A stretch of 33,410 bases of DNA from Photorhabdus noenieputensis (GCF_018448935.1 NZ_RCWC01000014.1:1-33410); one strand, 5' to 3'; shown: positions 9,709-18,368, numbered from the stretch's first letter. Translations and numbers: made by a program. Notes: generated by a model not told the origin, from the letters alone.

Positions 9709-10392
9709 GTGAGCTATAAAAAATTAACCGTATCGCCTCAAATTATTAATCTAATGGAAACCAGTCATGAACCCTGGGGCATAAAAGATCAAAACTCCCG
9801 TTTTGTCTATGAAAACAAGGCGATGGCTATGCTGCGCGATCTTCCCCGTGGTTTTAATGTAGAAGGACGTCTAGACAATGACCTGCCTTGGGAAGGTGCC
9901 GCTTTTGCAGAACAATTTCAGATCCATGACAGAGCAGTAATGCAAGCAGAACAAAGAATATGCTCATTAGAAACCCATTTATATGGTAAAGAAAAATTAC
10001 TTTCCTCCTATTTCTTCGAAAAGTTTCCATTTTATAATGAAGATAATCAATGTGTCGGCGTTATTTTCCATGCCTGGAAAGCCGAAGCCTATTCTCTGAC
10101 ACGCTTTTTTTATGGTAAGCTCCCCGCTTCTATTATGTTCCAGCCTCCTTCTGAGCTATTTACTCAACGGGAATGGGATGTCATTTTTCTATTTCTACAG
10201 AAACATACCAGTAAACAGATCGGGCGAATACTGAATATTTCTTATCGCACGGTAGAAACGCATATGTTACGGATATACAAGAAAATTGGTATTAATTCAG
10301 GTCAACAATTGGATGAATACTGCCGCCTTAACGATTTTGATCTCTATGTTCCTGAGAGATTTTTAAAACCTGGTAGTAAAATGTTTATATAA
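9709..10392 (+). CDS. PAS4-LuxR solo regulator 2
   Basis: A 227-residue PAS4-LuxR protein. The PAS_4 part shows EPWGIKDQNSRFVYENKAM, GFNVEGRLDNDLPW, ICSLETHLYGKEK and CVGVIFHAWKAE. The LuxR C-terminus is canonical for the group: TQREWDVIFLFLQKHTSKQ, then IGRILNISYRTVETHM and IYKKIGINS. The start is GTG at 9709 with AGGA (9697-9700) upstream; the ATG at 9704 meets a stop after one more codon. It lies 60 bases after regulator 1 and 17 before regulator 3, so one transcript is likely. Among the three array members this one best keeps the DNA-binding consensus. Confidence 0.9.
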   Translation: MSYKKLTVSPQIINLMETSHEPWGIKDQNSRFVYENKAMAMLRDLPRGFNVEGRLDNDLPWEGAAFAEQFQIHDRAVMQAEQRICSLETHLYGKEKLLSSYFFEKFPFYNEDNQCVGVIFHAWKAEAYSLTRFFYGKLPASIMFQPPSELFTQREWDVIFLFLQKHTSKQIGRILNISYRTVETHMLRIYKKIGINSGQQLDEYCRLNDFDLYVPERFLKPGSKMFI

Positions 10393-10409
10393 TATGGTAA
10401 ATAAAACAG

Positions 10410-11078
10410 ATGAAAACAACGAACAATATATCAGCACAGGTAATAAATACCATAAAACATAGCCATGATCCTTGGGGCATTAAAGATAAAAGCACTTGCT
10501 TTATTTATGAAAATAAAGCAATGGCTATGCTACAAGATATTCCGCTTAATTTGAACGTCGAAGGGCGTTTTGATTGTGAATTACCTTGGGCAGGAGCAAT
10601 ATTTGAAGAGCAATTTCAACGACATGACAGAACCGTCATGCGCTTGGAAAAAAGTATATGCTCATTAGAAACACATAGATTTGGCAAAGAAAAACATCTT
10701 TGTTCCTATTTCTTCGAGAAATTTCCATTTTATAATGAAAATAATGAATGTATTGGCATTATTTTTCATGGCCGGAAAGCGGAAGCGCTTTCTTTAAAGG
10801 AGTTTTTCAATGGAAAATTGCCACCTTCCATTATGTTTTGCTCTCCCTCAGATAAATTTTCTCAACAAGAGTGGGAAATTATTTTCCTATTTCTGGCAAA
10901 ACATAGCAGAAAGGAAATCAGCGAGAGACTAAATCTTCCTTATCAATCAGTAAAAGACCAGATAGAAAAAACATACCAGAAACTAAAAGTGAACTCTGAT
11001 TCTCAATTTGAGGAGTATTGTCGTATAAATAACTTTAACCTTTATATACCAGAGAGATTTTTATTTCCTTATTTATAA
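10410..11078 (+). CDS. PAS4-LuxR solo regulator 3 with altered recognition helix
   Basis: A 222-residue protein closest to regulator 2, sharing the DPWGIKDKS and IYENKAMAML segments, the SICSLETHRFGKEKH segment and an almost identical FFEKFPFYNENNECIGIIFHG. It is clearly a tandem duplicate. The LuxR half keeps the frame (SQQEWEIIFLFLAKHSRKEISERL), but the recognition helix reads LPYQSVKDQIEKTYQKLKVNS where regulator 2 has ISYRTVETHMLRIYKKIGINS, losing the conserved R-T-V. The start lacks a good Shine-Dalgarno and lies 17 bases after regulator 2, consistent with coupled translation. Confidence 0.88.
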   Translation: MKTTNNISAQVINTIKHSHDPWGIKDKSTCFIYENKAMAMLQDIPLNLNVEGRFDCELPWAGAIFEEQFQRHDRTVMRLEKSICSLETHRFGKEKHLCSYFFEKFPFYNENNECIGIIFHGRKAEALSLKEFFNGKLPPSIMFCSPSDKFSQQEWEIIFLFLAKHSRKEISERLNLPYQSVKDQIEKTYQKLKVNSDSQFEEYCRINNFNLYIPERFLFPYL

Positions 11079-11120
11079 ATCTCATTTTTATATTCAAGTT
11101 ATTATAAAGGCAACAATATT

Positions 11121-11405
11121 ATGAAAACCAAATATGAATTCATTAACTATACCCTATGGATTTCAAGGTGCATCGCGGCGGCAAGGGAGCGAATCCCCGA
11201 GAGCATAGAAAACTATGTGACCGGGGTGAGTGAGTGCAGCCAACAAAGAGGCAACTTGAAAGATAACGGGTATAATTATACCGCGACTCAACTAGATAAT
11301 ATATGAAATAAAATCCCAGAATCGTGGTTTGTAAAAGATAAGGGATTTATCTGCATTTATGTAAATGTAATATTTACTACCGTTAATAAATTGTCTGAAA
11401 AATAG
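11121..11405 (+). pseudogene. PAS4-LuxR remnant interrupted by an ERIC element
   Basis: The reading frame opens with ATG (MKTKYEFINY), enters a 127-bp ERIC repeat at 11148, leaves it with TATQLDNI, hits TGA at 11304-11306, and continues in the same frame as NKIPESWFVKDKGFICIYVN before a TAG at 11403-11405. The post-stop part aligns with the PAS_4 core of the neighbours (S-H-D-P-W-G-I-K-D-K-S-T-C-F-I-Y-E-N). This is a fourth array member destroyed by an ERIC insertion, a nonsense codon and loss of everything after about residue 50. GAATTC-rich spacing and position match the other three genes. The call rests on a short but well-placed match. Confidence 0.75.
11148..11274. repeat. ERIC (IRU) element, 127 bp
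   Basis: It begins TATACCC and ends GGGTATA, and contains the ERIC core pieces CGAATCCCC...GAG, TGTGACCGGGGTGAGTGAG, GCAGCCAAC and GCAACTTGAAAGATAACGGG. Length and palindromic layout match enterobacterial ERIC/IRU sequences, non-autonomous imperfect palindromes that are common in Photorhabdus and Yersinia. Here it sits within a degraded PAS4-LuxR gene. Confidence 0.92.
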
Positions 11406-11623
11406 CTCAGAAATATTCATAAGAAACTATTAGTTACTCAATCTATTAAGTTAAGAATATTTTTCACAGATAATAATAATGCTCTTTACATTCAGAAAAA
11501 ACACCTCCAATATATAGGGAATATTCAGTTATAAAACAATCGATAATATTATTCAGTATTCTCTCCGATAGCCAATTCAATTAACCTTGATCGATAATCT
11601 GCACCTAATTACTACCAGACAGC

Positions 11624-11657
11624 AAAACATTGATAATTTATCTATTATCAATGTTTT
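11624..11657. promoter_or_regulatory. Long AT-rich inverted repeat before the Ner-like gene
   Basis: The 14-base arm AAAACATTGATAAT (11624-11637) is followed by six loop bases and its exact complement (11644-11657). It ends 28 bases before the ATG of the Ner-like regulator. It could be an autoregulatory operator or, with its T-rich end, a weak terminator or leader hairpin. The 11406-11623 stretch upstream is AT-rich and otherwise featureless. Confidence 0.55.
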
Positions 11658-11685
11658 TCTCACAATTAAAACTTGGAGATTATTG

Positions 11686-11952
11686 ATGGGTATTCAAGAC
11701 TGGCATCCAGCAGATATTATTGCAGCACTGAGAAAACAAGGAACAAATCTTTCAGCCGTTTCTCGCAAAGCTGGCTTAGCATCATCGACGCTGAGTAATG
11801 CATTACATCGCCCGTGGCCAAAGGGAGAAGCATTAATCGCTACTGAATTAGGTTTACATCCATCGGACATTTGGCCATCACGCTATAGACCGGGTAAAGA
11901 AAATAAATTTCTAATAAAAATTGCAGAAACAAGCTGTATAGAAAGCTGGTAG
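11686..11952 (+). CDS. Ner/Nlp (SfsB)-like DNA-binding regulator
   Basis: An 88-residue helix-turn-helix protein of the phage Ner / E. coli Nlp (SfsB) family. DWHPADIIAALRKQGTNLSAVSRKAGLASSTLSNALHRPWPKGE and ELGLHPSDIWPSRY match the family from end to end. The ATG at 11686 has GGAG 9 bases upstream and gives the family start; a frame extending 33 codons further upstream has no homology and crosses the inverted repeat. Nlp proteins are Ner-like relics adopted by enterobacteria; the targets here are unknown. The family length is about 75-95 residues, so it is complete. It stands alone between the LuxR array and tRNA-Asp. Confidence 0.88.
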   Translation: MGIQDWHPADIIAALRKQGTNLSAVSRKAGLASSTLSNALHRPWPKGEALIATELGLHPSDIWPSRYRPGKENKFLIKIAETSCIESW

Positions 11953-12032
11953 CAGCGATGTCTTATTTCAATGCAATTTCATTATCACTTATATTGTCTA
12001 TCGAGAGATTACTACATGACATAAGTACAAAC

Positions 12033-12062
12033 AAAAAAGCCCCGGGCAACTACCCAGGGCTT
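12033..12062 (-). terminator. Terminator of tRNA-Asp
   Basis: Read on the minus strand, AAGCCCTGGG (12062-12053) pairs with CCCGGGGCTT (12046-12037) with one mismatch around TAGTTG, followed by a T-run (12038-12033). It directly follows the tRNA gene. Confidence 0.85.
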
Positions 12063-12071
12063 CGGAATCTT

Positions 12072-12148
12072 TGGCGGTGCGGACGGGACTCGAACCCGCG
12101 ACCCCCGGCGTGACAGGCCGGTATTCTAACCGACTGAACTACCGCACC
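12072..12148 (-). tRNA. aspV: tRNA-Asp (GTC anticodon)
   Basis: A 77-base cloverleaf with encoded CCA. The acceptor GGTGCGG pairs with CCGCACC, the D-arm has AGTTCAGTCGGTTAGA, the anticodon loop CCTGTCACG carries GTC, and the T-arm is GCGGGTTCGAGTCCCGT. It is almost identical to E. coli tRNA-Asp. Its place immediately downstream of dnaQ is the same as aspV in E. coli, which supports the symbol. tRNA 3' ends are common integration sites, but the window shows no integrase here. Confidence 0.97.
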
Positions 12149-12277
12149 GCGCAGCGTTCTGGTTGAGAACGAGGTGAATATTACGAATCCAAGATCATTC
12201 CGTCAATATCTTTTATAACAAAGTGGCGAGTTTGATCAACTTTTCACCCCGAAAGGTGATTTATCCGCAATTTTATG

Positions 12278-13024
12278 TTAACTCTGCCCAGAACTTATAC
12301 GCCATAAACAGCTCCCGCCCTTCTTCTCAACTAAATCCAATCTGGATTCGTGAGCGGCAAGTTCTTCATCTGTTGCATAAATAACTTTTAATGCCGTTTG
12401 AGATCGGGTAACACGCTGTATTTCAGCAACATTCGCACCGCCAGCAATTTCCCCTTCCATTGAAAAAGCAAGAGAAGTCTGACCGCCTGTCATTATCAAA
12501 TAGACATCAGACAATATCTCGGCATCGAGTAACGCCCCATGTAAGGTTCGTTTAGAATTGTCTATATCATAACGATCACATAACGCATCAAGATTATTTC
12601 TTTTCCCCGGAAATAACCCTCTCGCAAGTTGTAAGCTATCGGTAATCTTACAGAAATCCGCAGTTGGCGGAATATCACGATCCAGCTTACCAAACTCATA
12701 ATCGATAAAGCCGATATCGAAGGGAGCATTATGGATGATCAATTCAGCGCCGCGAATAAATTCAATAAACTCATCTGCAATATCAGCAAACAACGGTTTA
12801 TCCTGCAAAAATTCATCACTGATCCCATGCACTTCAAATGCTTCAGGATCGACCAATCTATCCGGCTGAATATAGACATGAAAATGGCGTCCAGTTAAAC
12901 GACGGTTAATAACCTCTACAGCCCCAATTTCAATAATTTTGTGCCCTTCATAGTGAACACCTAATTTATTCATACCGGTAGTTTCGGTATCAAGAACAAC
13001 TTGTCGTGTAATTGCCGTGCTCAT
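12278..13024 (-). CDS. dnaQ: DNA polymerase III epsilon subunit (3'-5' proofreading exonuclease)
   Basis: A 248-residue proofreading subunit of the replicative polymerase. All catalytic residues fall at the E. coli positions: Asp12 and Glu14 (VLDTETTG), Asp103 (HNAPFDIGF), and His162 with Asp167 (LHGALLDAEIL), making it a DEDDh exonuclease. The C-terminal tail (AHESRLDLVEKKGGSCLWRI) is the segment that binds the alpha subunit. It is divergent from rnhA with only 57 bases between the two starts, so their promoters overlap as in E. coli. tRNA-Asp follows. Confidence 0.97.
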   Translation of the reverse strand: MSTAITRQVVLDTETTGMNKLGVHYEGHKIIEIGAVEVINRRLTGRHFHVYIQPDRLVDPEAFEVHGISDEFLQDKPLFADIADEFIEFIRGAELIIHNAPFDIGFIDYEFGKLDRDIPPTADFCKITDSLQLARGLFPGKRNNLDALCDRYDIDNSKRTLHGALLDAEILSDVYLIMTGGQTSLAFSMEGEIAGGANVAEIQRVTRSQTALKVIYATDEELAAHESRLDLVEKKGGSCLWRISSGQS

Positions 13025-13081
13025 AATGCCTTTTTATGTCAGACTTAGGGTTTTGCATTGAATAAGAAGAGTCTACCAGAT

Positions 13082-13552
13082 ATGAGCAAGAAGGTAGAAA
13101 TTTTCACCGATGGATCTTGTCTCGGCAATCCGGGGCCTGGAGGCTACGGTGTGTTATTACGTTATCAACAACACGAAAAAACCCTTAGCGAAGGTTTTTA
13201 TCATACAACCAACAACAGAATGGAGCTCATGGCGGCAATTATTGGCCTGGAAACACTGACTCGCCCTTGCAAAATTATCTTAACCACCGACAGCCAATAT
13301 GTGCGTCAAGGCATTACACAATGGATTCATAACTGGAAAAAACGCGGCTGGCGTAAAGCAGATAAATCTCCGGTCAGTAATATCGATTTATGGCAACGCC
13401 TTGATCAAGCCATTAGCCGCCATGACATTGATTGGCTATGGGTCAAAGGCCACGCCGGACATGATGAAAATGAACGTTGTGACGAATTAGCCCGTGCCGC
13501 AGCAAACTCACCAACAGAAACCGACACTGGATATCTCGAAAATAGGGATTAA
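13082..13552 (+). CDS. rnhA: Ribonuclease HI
   Basis: A 156-residue enzyme that degrades RNA in RNA-DNA hybrids. The four carboxylates are visible: Asp10 ([16 protein letters not shown]), Glu near 48 (NNRMELMAA), Asp near 70 ([11 protein letters not shown]) and Asp near 134 (DELARAAA), with the loop His in VKGHAGH. The start at the ATG 13082 matches E. coli (MLKQVEIFTDG) and has AAGAAGAG upstream; an in-frame TTG at 13058 would add eight residues without family support. It is divergent from dnaQ and overlaps yafS tail to tail by 4 bases. Confidence 0.96.
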   Translation: MSKKVEIFTDGSCLGNPGPGGYGVLLRYQQHEKTLSEGFYHTTNNRMELMAAIIGLETLTRPCKIILTTDSQYVRQGITQWIHNWKKRGWRKADKSPVSNIDLWQRLDQAISRHDIDWLWVKGHAGHDENERCDELARAAANSPTETDTGYLENRD

Positions 13553-14265
13553 CTACGCTTTCGGTAACATTTTGTTACGCCAACAGCACTGCCCAATTTA
13601 GGTTTTAATAATGTCACTTTCATCTGGTTTAGTGTTAATGGCAATGTACGTTTGCGGGCAATAATCAGACTGACACAACCTAATACAGACGAGCGCCGAT
13701 TAACAAAACCCGTTTCATTTCGCCAAGGCAAAACTTGAAAACTATCACGGTACACCACTTCATAATTAAGCAAGCTCAACCAATCAAGTTGGCGCATCAG
13801 GGAGAACATCCGACTGCAATAGGGCTGATGACGCCATAGTCCCGGTACTAATTTTCCCAAACCAAGCAAACTCAATGAATTAAAACCACTGATAATGAGC
13901 CAACCATCATCAATCATCACTCGGTCAACTTCCCGTAAAAGACGGTGGGGATCAGCGCTGTAAGCCAGCATATGGCTCAGCAAACAAGCATCAACGGACT
14001 TTTCTTCAAACGGTAGATGGTAAGGATCGGTAATTACATGCATATTCTTGCCTTCCTTACCCACATTAATCTGATTAAAAATCGGACACTCCTTGCTGTC
14101 AATTTCGGCACTCAAATTACCGACTTTCAGCAGGTGGAAACCAAATATTTTCGACCACCAGGGTTGTAATTGATGCTCCAAAGCGGCACGGTAATACTCC
14201 CCCCAAGGTAAATCAGCCCAAGAAGCCGGGGGATTTATGTTCTGTATTGTATGTGCAGATTTCAT
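13549..14265 (-). CDS. yafS: YafS-family SAM-dependent methyltransferase
   Basis: A 238-residue protein colinear with E. coli YafS. Shared segments are the [17 protein letters not shown]-terminus, [35 protein letters not shown] (motif II region of class I methyltransferases), [25 protein letters not shown] and [16 protein letters not shown]. The glycine-rich SAM loop is weak, reading KVGNLSAEI where E-x-G-x-G is usual, as it does in E. coli. The substrate is unknown. It is divergent from gloB (42 bases apart) and convergent with rnhA, the conserved enterobacterial arrangement. Confidence 0.92.
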   Translation of the reverse strand: MKSAHTIQNINPPASWADLPWGEYYRAALEHQLQPWWSKIFGFHLLKVGNLSAEIDSKECPIFNQINVGKEGKNMHVITDPYHLPFEEKSVDACLLSHMLAYSADPHRLLREVDRVMIDDGWLIISGFNSLSLLGLGKLVPGLWRHQPYCSRMFSLMRQLDWLSLLNYEVVYRDSFQVLPWRNETGFVNRRSSVLGCVSLIIARKRTLPLTLNQMKVTLLKPKLGSAVGVTKCYRKRS

Positions 14266-14307
14266 GGCATCTTTTCCTTATAACCCGCTGTTAACAAGAG
14301 GTATACA

Positions 14308-15060
14308 ATGGAGCTTATCAGCATTTCTGCCCTTTCGGATAATTACATTTGGTTACTTTGTGATGAAAATAGACATGCTGTAATCGTTGATCCGGCAGAA
14401 TCACAACCTGTTCTTGATACCTTGAAATCCCGTGGCTGGATACCCGATGCAATTTTACTTACCCATCATCATCACGATCATGTTGGCGGCGTTCCTGGAA
14501 TTATTGATCGATTCCCTGAACTACCAGTATACGGTCCAAAAGAAACCCAGAGCAAAGGTGCCACGATAATAGTACATGGCGGCGATAGCATCCATTTAGG
14601 TCAATTTTCTTTCCAGATCATCGATGTTCCAGGCCATACTCTGGGGCATATTGCTTTTTATCAAGCGCCTTACCTCTTTTGTGGGGATACTTTGTTCTCT
14701 GGTGGTTGCGGCCGCCTCTTTGAAGGAACCGCTGAACAGATGTATGCATCTCTAAGCAAAATAGCTGAACTACCCGATGACACACTGATCTGTTGCGCCC
14801 ATGAATACACCGTTTCTAATATGAAATTTGCTCATGCTATTTTACCCAATCAGGCTATCAGCGAATATCAGCAAAAAGTAACCCAAATGAGGGAAAACAA
14901 TCAACCAACAGTACCAACCACATTACAAACCGAGAAAAAAATCAATATTTTCTTAAAATGTGATGATATTGATTTACAAAGAAATCTTAGAATTGTTCCC
15001 AACTCTCAATCGCTTTCCGCCGTTTTCCGTCAACTAAGAAGACAAAAAGATCAATTCTGA
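14308..15060 (+). CDS. gloB: Hydroxyacylglutathione hydrolase (glyoxalase II)
   Basis: A 250-residue metallo-beta-lactamase-fold hydrolase that releases D-lactate and glutathione from S-lactoylglutathione in methylglyoxal detoxification. The metal motif [10 protein letters not shown] (residues 52-61), the later GHTLGHIAF and [17 protein letters not shown], and the CAHEYT segment supply the binuclear metal ligands. The C-terminal glutathione-binding region ([13 protein letters not shown]) is complete. AAGAGG sits before the ATG. It is followed 71 bases later by mltD, as in E. coli. Confidence 0.96.
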   Translation: MELISISALSDNYIWLLCDENRHAVIVDPAESQPVLDTLKSRGWIPDAILLTHHHHDHVGGVPGIIDRFPELPVYGPKETQSKGATIIVHGGDSIHLGQFSFQIIDVPGHTLGHIAFYQAPYLFCGDTLFSGGCGRLFEGTAEQMYASLSKIAELPDDTLICCAHEYTVSNMKFAHAILPNQAISEYQQKVTQMRENNQPTVPTTLQTEKKINIFLKCDDIDLQRNLRIVPNSQSLSAVFRQLRRQKDQF

Positions 15061-15131
15061 TTTATAGAGTTGCTATATCAAGCCAAGATAAGTATTATTG
15101 GTCGTCTTTTAAGCAACCATAAAAATTAATT

Positions 15132-16496
15132 ATGAAGACAAAAGCGATTCTGTTCGCATCTGTCTTGCTGGTTGGCTGTCAATCCGGGCCTGATTGGTCG
15201 AAGACAGCCGGACAACGGGCACAGAATTCGTCTTCAACGAATCTAAAGACAGGCAAGATGGCAGCAACTGATGATACCGATCCGCTTGCTGCCTACTGGG
15301 GAGAGGGTGATTCTGGCGCTCAGCGTGAGCTGTGGGGATACATCCGTGATGAGTTGAAGATGAAGATCCCTGATAATTACAGGGTTCGTGAACAACGAAA
15401 TTATTACTTGAAAAACAAGAGCTATCTCCACGATGTAACTTTACGGGCTGAACCGTATATGTACTGGATAGTCAGGCAGATCAAGCAACGCGATATGCCG
15501 ATGGAACTGGTACTGGTACCCATAGTGGAGAGTGCTTTTAACCCGCATGCTACCTCACGCGCCAAGGCCGCTGGTCTATGGCAGATTATCCCGGATACGG
15601 GCCGCAATTACGGTCTTACTCAGGATAAATGGTACGATGCACGCCGAGACGTTGCCGCATCAACAACGGCTGCCCTGAATCTGTTACAGCGCCTGAATAA
15701 AATGTTCAATGGCGACTGGTTATTGACTATTGCTGCTTATAACAGTGGCGAAGGCCGTGTGATGCGCGCAATGAAAGAAAACCAGATAAAAGGTAAGCCG
15801 ACAGATTTCTGGTCATTATCACTACCACGGGAGACTACGCTCTATGTGCCTAAAGTTCTGGCACTCAGTGACGTCATCCGTAATAGCGATAAATATGGCA
15901 TTACGCTGCCAAAATCCAATAACCAGCGGGCACTTGATCAAGTTGATGTTGGTCAACAAATCACGCTATCTCAAGCCGCAGAACTGGCTGGCATGTCCCT
16001 GACATCGATTAAAGCCTATAACCCTGGGTATAAGCGAGGAGTCACATCGCCTAACGGTCCACATTACATCATGCTGCCAAAGGCAAAAGTTGATCAGTTC
16101 AAAAACTCGCTGGCAAATAAAACTGTTCTAAGCAATATTCGTCAAGAAGTTGCTAAAAACAACCGCCGATTGAGTAAACAAAGCCAATATAAAGTTCGTT
16201 CAGGTGATACATTATCCGCTATTGCAAAGCGGTTTAATGTTTCCACCCGCGAATTACAACGCATGAATAATCTGAAAACCGCCAAATTGTTAAAAATTGG
16301 ACAAGTATTAAGGGTAAATAATGACAATGCCATTGTTTACCGTGTACGCCAAGGCGATTCAATTGCCAGTATTGCTAAACGTCACGGCATCAACATTAAG
16401 GATTTAATGAACTGGAACAATGGCATAAAAACAACAGATATCAAACCAGGAATTGAATTAACGCTCTATATCAATGAATATTATGATGAAGCTTAA
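15132..16496 (+). CDS. mltD: Membrane-bound lytic murein transglycosylase D
   Basis: A 454-residue lipoprotein that cleaves peptidoglycan to 1,6-anhydromuropeptides. The signal peptide MKTKAILFASVLLVGC has a lipobox with Cys16 as the lipidated residue. The SLT domain follows, with catalytic Glu133 (VPIVESAFNPHATS), AAGLWQIIPDTGRNYGL and AAYNSGEGRV. Two LysM repeats lie at about 352-395 (YKVRSGDTLSAIAKRF) and 402-446 (VYRVRQGDSIASIAKRH). Length and order are normal for MltD. It ends at a hairpin and marks the last conserved core gene before the accessory region. Confidence 0.96.
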   Translation: MKTKAILFASVLLVGCQSGPDWSKTAGQRAQNSSSTNLKTGKMAATDDTDPLAAYWGEGDSGAQRELWGYIRDELKMKIPDNYRVREQRNYYLKNKSYLHDVTLRAEPYMYWIVRQIKQRDMPMELVLVPIVESAFNPHATSRAKAAGLWQIIPDTGRNYGLTQDKWYDARRDVAASTTAALNLLQRLNKMFNGDWLLTIAAYNSGEGRVMRAMKENQIKGKPTDFWSLSLPRETTLYVPKVLALSDVIRNSDKYGITLPKSNNQRALDQVDVGQQITLSQAAELAGMSLTSIKAYNPGYKRGVTSPNGPHYIMLPKAKVDQFKNSLANKTVLSNIRQEVAKNNRRLSKQSQYKVRSGDTLSAIAKRFNVSTRELQRMNNLKTAKLLKIGQVLRVNNDNAIVYRVRQGDSIASIAKRHGINIKDLMNWNNGIKTTDIKPGIELTLYINEYYDEA

Positions 16497-16535
16497 AATC
16501 TTTTCCAATAGGTGTTTTATTGTTGTAAGAAGATA

Positions 16536-16564
16536 ATAGATGGCCCTCTCTTAGGGCCATCTAT
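16536..16564 (+). terminator. Terminator after mltD
   Basis: ATAGATGGCCCT (16536-16547) and AGGGCCATCTAT (16553-16564) form a perfect 12-bp stem with a 5-base loop 40 bases after the mltD stop. Only a loose T-rich tract follows. Confidence 0.75.
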
Positions 16565-17209
16565 TCATATTTAGTGGAATAAACCTTTGCTTATTCTTTT
16601 CGAAACCAAACGAATTGATAAACAACGCAAAGAAATCATATGATCAATTGATAAATATAACACTCAATCATTAAAATCAGATTAATTATCAACACATTAA
16701 AGTGTCAAATATACTATTTTACAAATAGCACTTAAATAATATAACAATATTATCACGATAAAAAATTAATTACTAGATTTAATGATAATTATAAAAATAT
16801 CATTGATAAACTATCACGTTTAACAAAAAATAATAAAATCACTAAAACATAATCAAGTATTTTATAAAACCTTCATATTAACAACCGATTAAAAAAACAT
16901 GACTCTATTGTCACCATTCATATTTCCATTATTTTTCATATATAAACCATCAAATTCTTGTAATATTCAAAAAGTCAGCTAGGATAGTTAACAATCAATA
17001 CCATTTACCTTGCCGAATAGTTACTTAACGTTTTAACAAATAAACCTGTTAATATCGTTATCCAGACTTTAATATAAAAAAACAGATTAATACACTATAA
17101 GAAAACAACATAAGAATAAGTACCACATGTAATATTGGCAATATACATTTCCGAGATACAGAAGAATAAACAAAAGTTCTGCCTGCTACCACAACTAAGG
17201 ACTATCATT
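16565..17209. other. AT-rich intergenic region before the dioxygenase gene
   Basis: About 645 bases, strikingly AT-rich, with many ATAAT, TTATC and A-tract motifs. There is no coding remnant or recognisable RNA. It marks the transition from core genome (mltD) to accessory DNA and presumably holds the dioxygenase promoter. AAGGA at 17197-17201 is that gene's Shine-Dalgarno. Confidence 0.4.
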
Positions 17210-18145
17210 ATGACAACATCATCAACAATGCGAACTCCAGTCAAACTACCATCAATGCCATCGGAAAGCGAAGCCTCAAAAATATATAAATCAGCAGACA
17301 TGGCGCGCTCCTATTTAGAGGGAGACAATCTTGTTTTTACTGACAGCAACGGTTTTGATCGAGCTCTCCAAGACGGTTTTTTCCTTCTGAAAGCACCATC
17401 ATATATAGATTTTGAACACGGCGATCGATTTGCATACCACTTCTTTGAACCTGCCACAGAAGGTGACCTTCGCCCCTATACTGGATTCAAATCATATACT
17501 TTTTCCAACTATTACGAAGGTTATTTCAGCAGAGAACATGATCAGTGGGAACAGTTCCGCCTCGAACGGGAACACTGGAACCTTATGCCATCAGAGGTCG
17601 CAACACTAGGTCACCATATGGCACACATCGGTATATGCGTACTGCGCTCCGTGTTAACTTATGTTGGCATTCCCCGTCGTGACTGGGAACTCGTCACCGA
17701 TGGTATTTCAGAAGGGCGAGGAAATCTGATGTTATCGTTTAACCACTTCCGCTCAGAGAAAGCCGTCCGAGGTTCTAAATTTCATCGGGATTTAGGATGG
17801 GTAACAGTTCTAAGATCGACCGAACGTGGCCTATTGGCTTACATAAATGATGAGCTTTTGGCTATTGATCCTGTTCCAGGATACCTGATCATTAACTTTG
17901 GTAGTTCGATCGAAGTGCTGACAGAAAATTTAACCCCGAATGTTCGGGCCAATGTGCATGGCGTTGTTCGTACAGAACGTAATGGGCAACCCAATAGAAT
18001 GTCGTATGTCATGTATTTAGTCAGCAATCTGGCTGGAAATATCTACAAATATGGTCCCAACGGCCCAATCAAAGTTCAATCCGTCGAAGAGTTTGTTGCC
18101 CAAGAAGTGAATCGGACATACGATGATGATAATGACGCTTTGTAG
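17210..18145 (+). CDS. Fe(II)/2-oxoglutarate dioxygenase, isopenicillin-N-synthase type
   Basis: A 311-residue oxygenase of the IPNS/plant 2OG-dioxygenase superfamily. The iron facial triad is His192-x-Asp194 (KFHRDLGWVTVL) and His250 (ANVHGVV), followed by Arg263-x-Ser265 (NRMSYVMYL), which binds the 2-oxoglutarate carboxylate. PGYLIINFGSSIEVLTEN is the strand pair before the second His. The ATG at 17210 was chosen for its AAGGA site; the frame is open 25 codons further upstream without homology. The substrate is unknown; such enzymes often tailor natural products. No biosynthetic partner is on this strand, but a duplicate of its 3' end lies at 24942-24993, linking it historically to the MFS gene at 25992. 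Confidence 0.88.
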   Translation: MTTSSTMRTPVKLPSMPSESEASKIYKSADMARSYLEGDNLVFTDSNGFDRALQDGFFLLKAPSYIDFEHGDRFAYHFFEPATEGDLRPYTGFKSYTFSNYYEGYFSREHDQWEQFRLEREHWNLMPSEVATLGHHMAHIGICVLRSVLTYVGIPRRDWELVTDGISEGRGNLMLSFNHFRSEKAVRGSKFHRDLGWVTVLRSTERGLLAYINDELLAIDPVPGYLIINFGSSIEVLTENLTPNVRANVHGVVRTERNGQPNRMSYVMYLVSNLAGNIYKYGPNGPIKVQSVEEFVAQEVNRTYDDDNDAL

Positions 18146-18189
18146 ATATTTTCTGCACAATAAATCGGGGTTATAACGCAGACTTGAGC

Positions 18190-18219
18190 TGACAGATACT
18201 TTATTATCAGTATCTGTCA
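18190..18219. terminator. Hairpin after the dioxygenase gene
   Basis: TGACAGATACT (18190-18200) and AGTATCTGTCA (18209-18219) form a perfect 11-bp stem with an 8-base loop, 45 bases past the stop. There is no clear T-run, so it may be a weak terminator or an RNA-stabilising hairpin. Confidence 0.55.
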
Positions 18220-18335
18220 TATCGATTCAAAGCTAATTCAGATAAAATTTTTTGAAATAATTTAATAATAATTGCTATTGCCGGAATTAAACTTTCTAAA
18301 ATTGTGTTTTTTGTTCACTGGGTTCCTACAATAAT

Positions 18336-18363
18336 AAAAGGGTAAAAGGGTAAAAGGGTAAAA
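18336..18363. repeat. Short tandem repeat (AAAAGGGT)x3
   Basis: Three perfect copies of an 8-base unit (18336-18359) plus AAAA. They lie just beyond the 3' end of the minus-strand MFS gene, which stops at 18369, and outside any gene. Confidence 0.85.
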
Positions 18364-18368
18364 CTGTA

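Noticed and set aside
11121-11306. Intact 61-residue small protein
   Set aside because: Most of it is translated ERIC repeat; the flanks match PAS4-LuxR sequence, so it is a pseudogene remnant.
12072-12148. tRNA-Asp as an active genomic-island attachment site
   Set aside because: No integrase, direct repeat of the tRNA end or island gene adjoins it; the flanking gene order is core genome.
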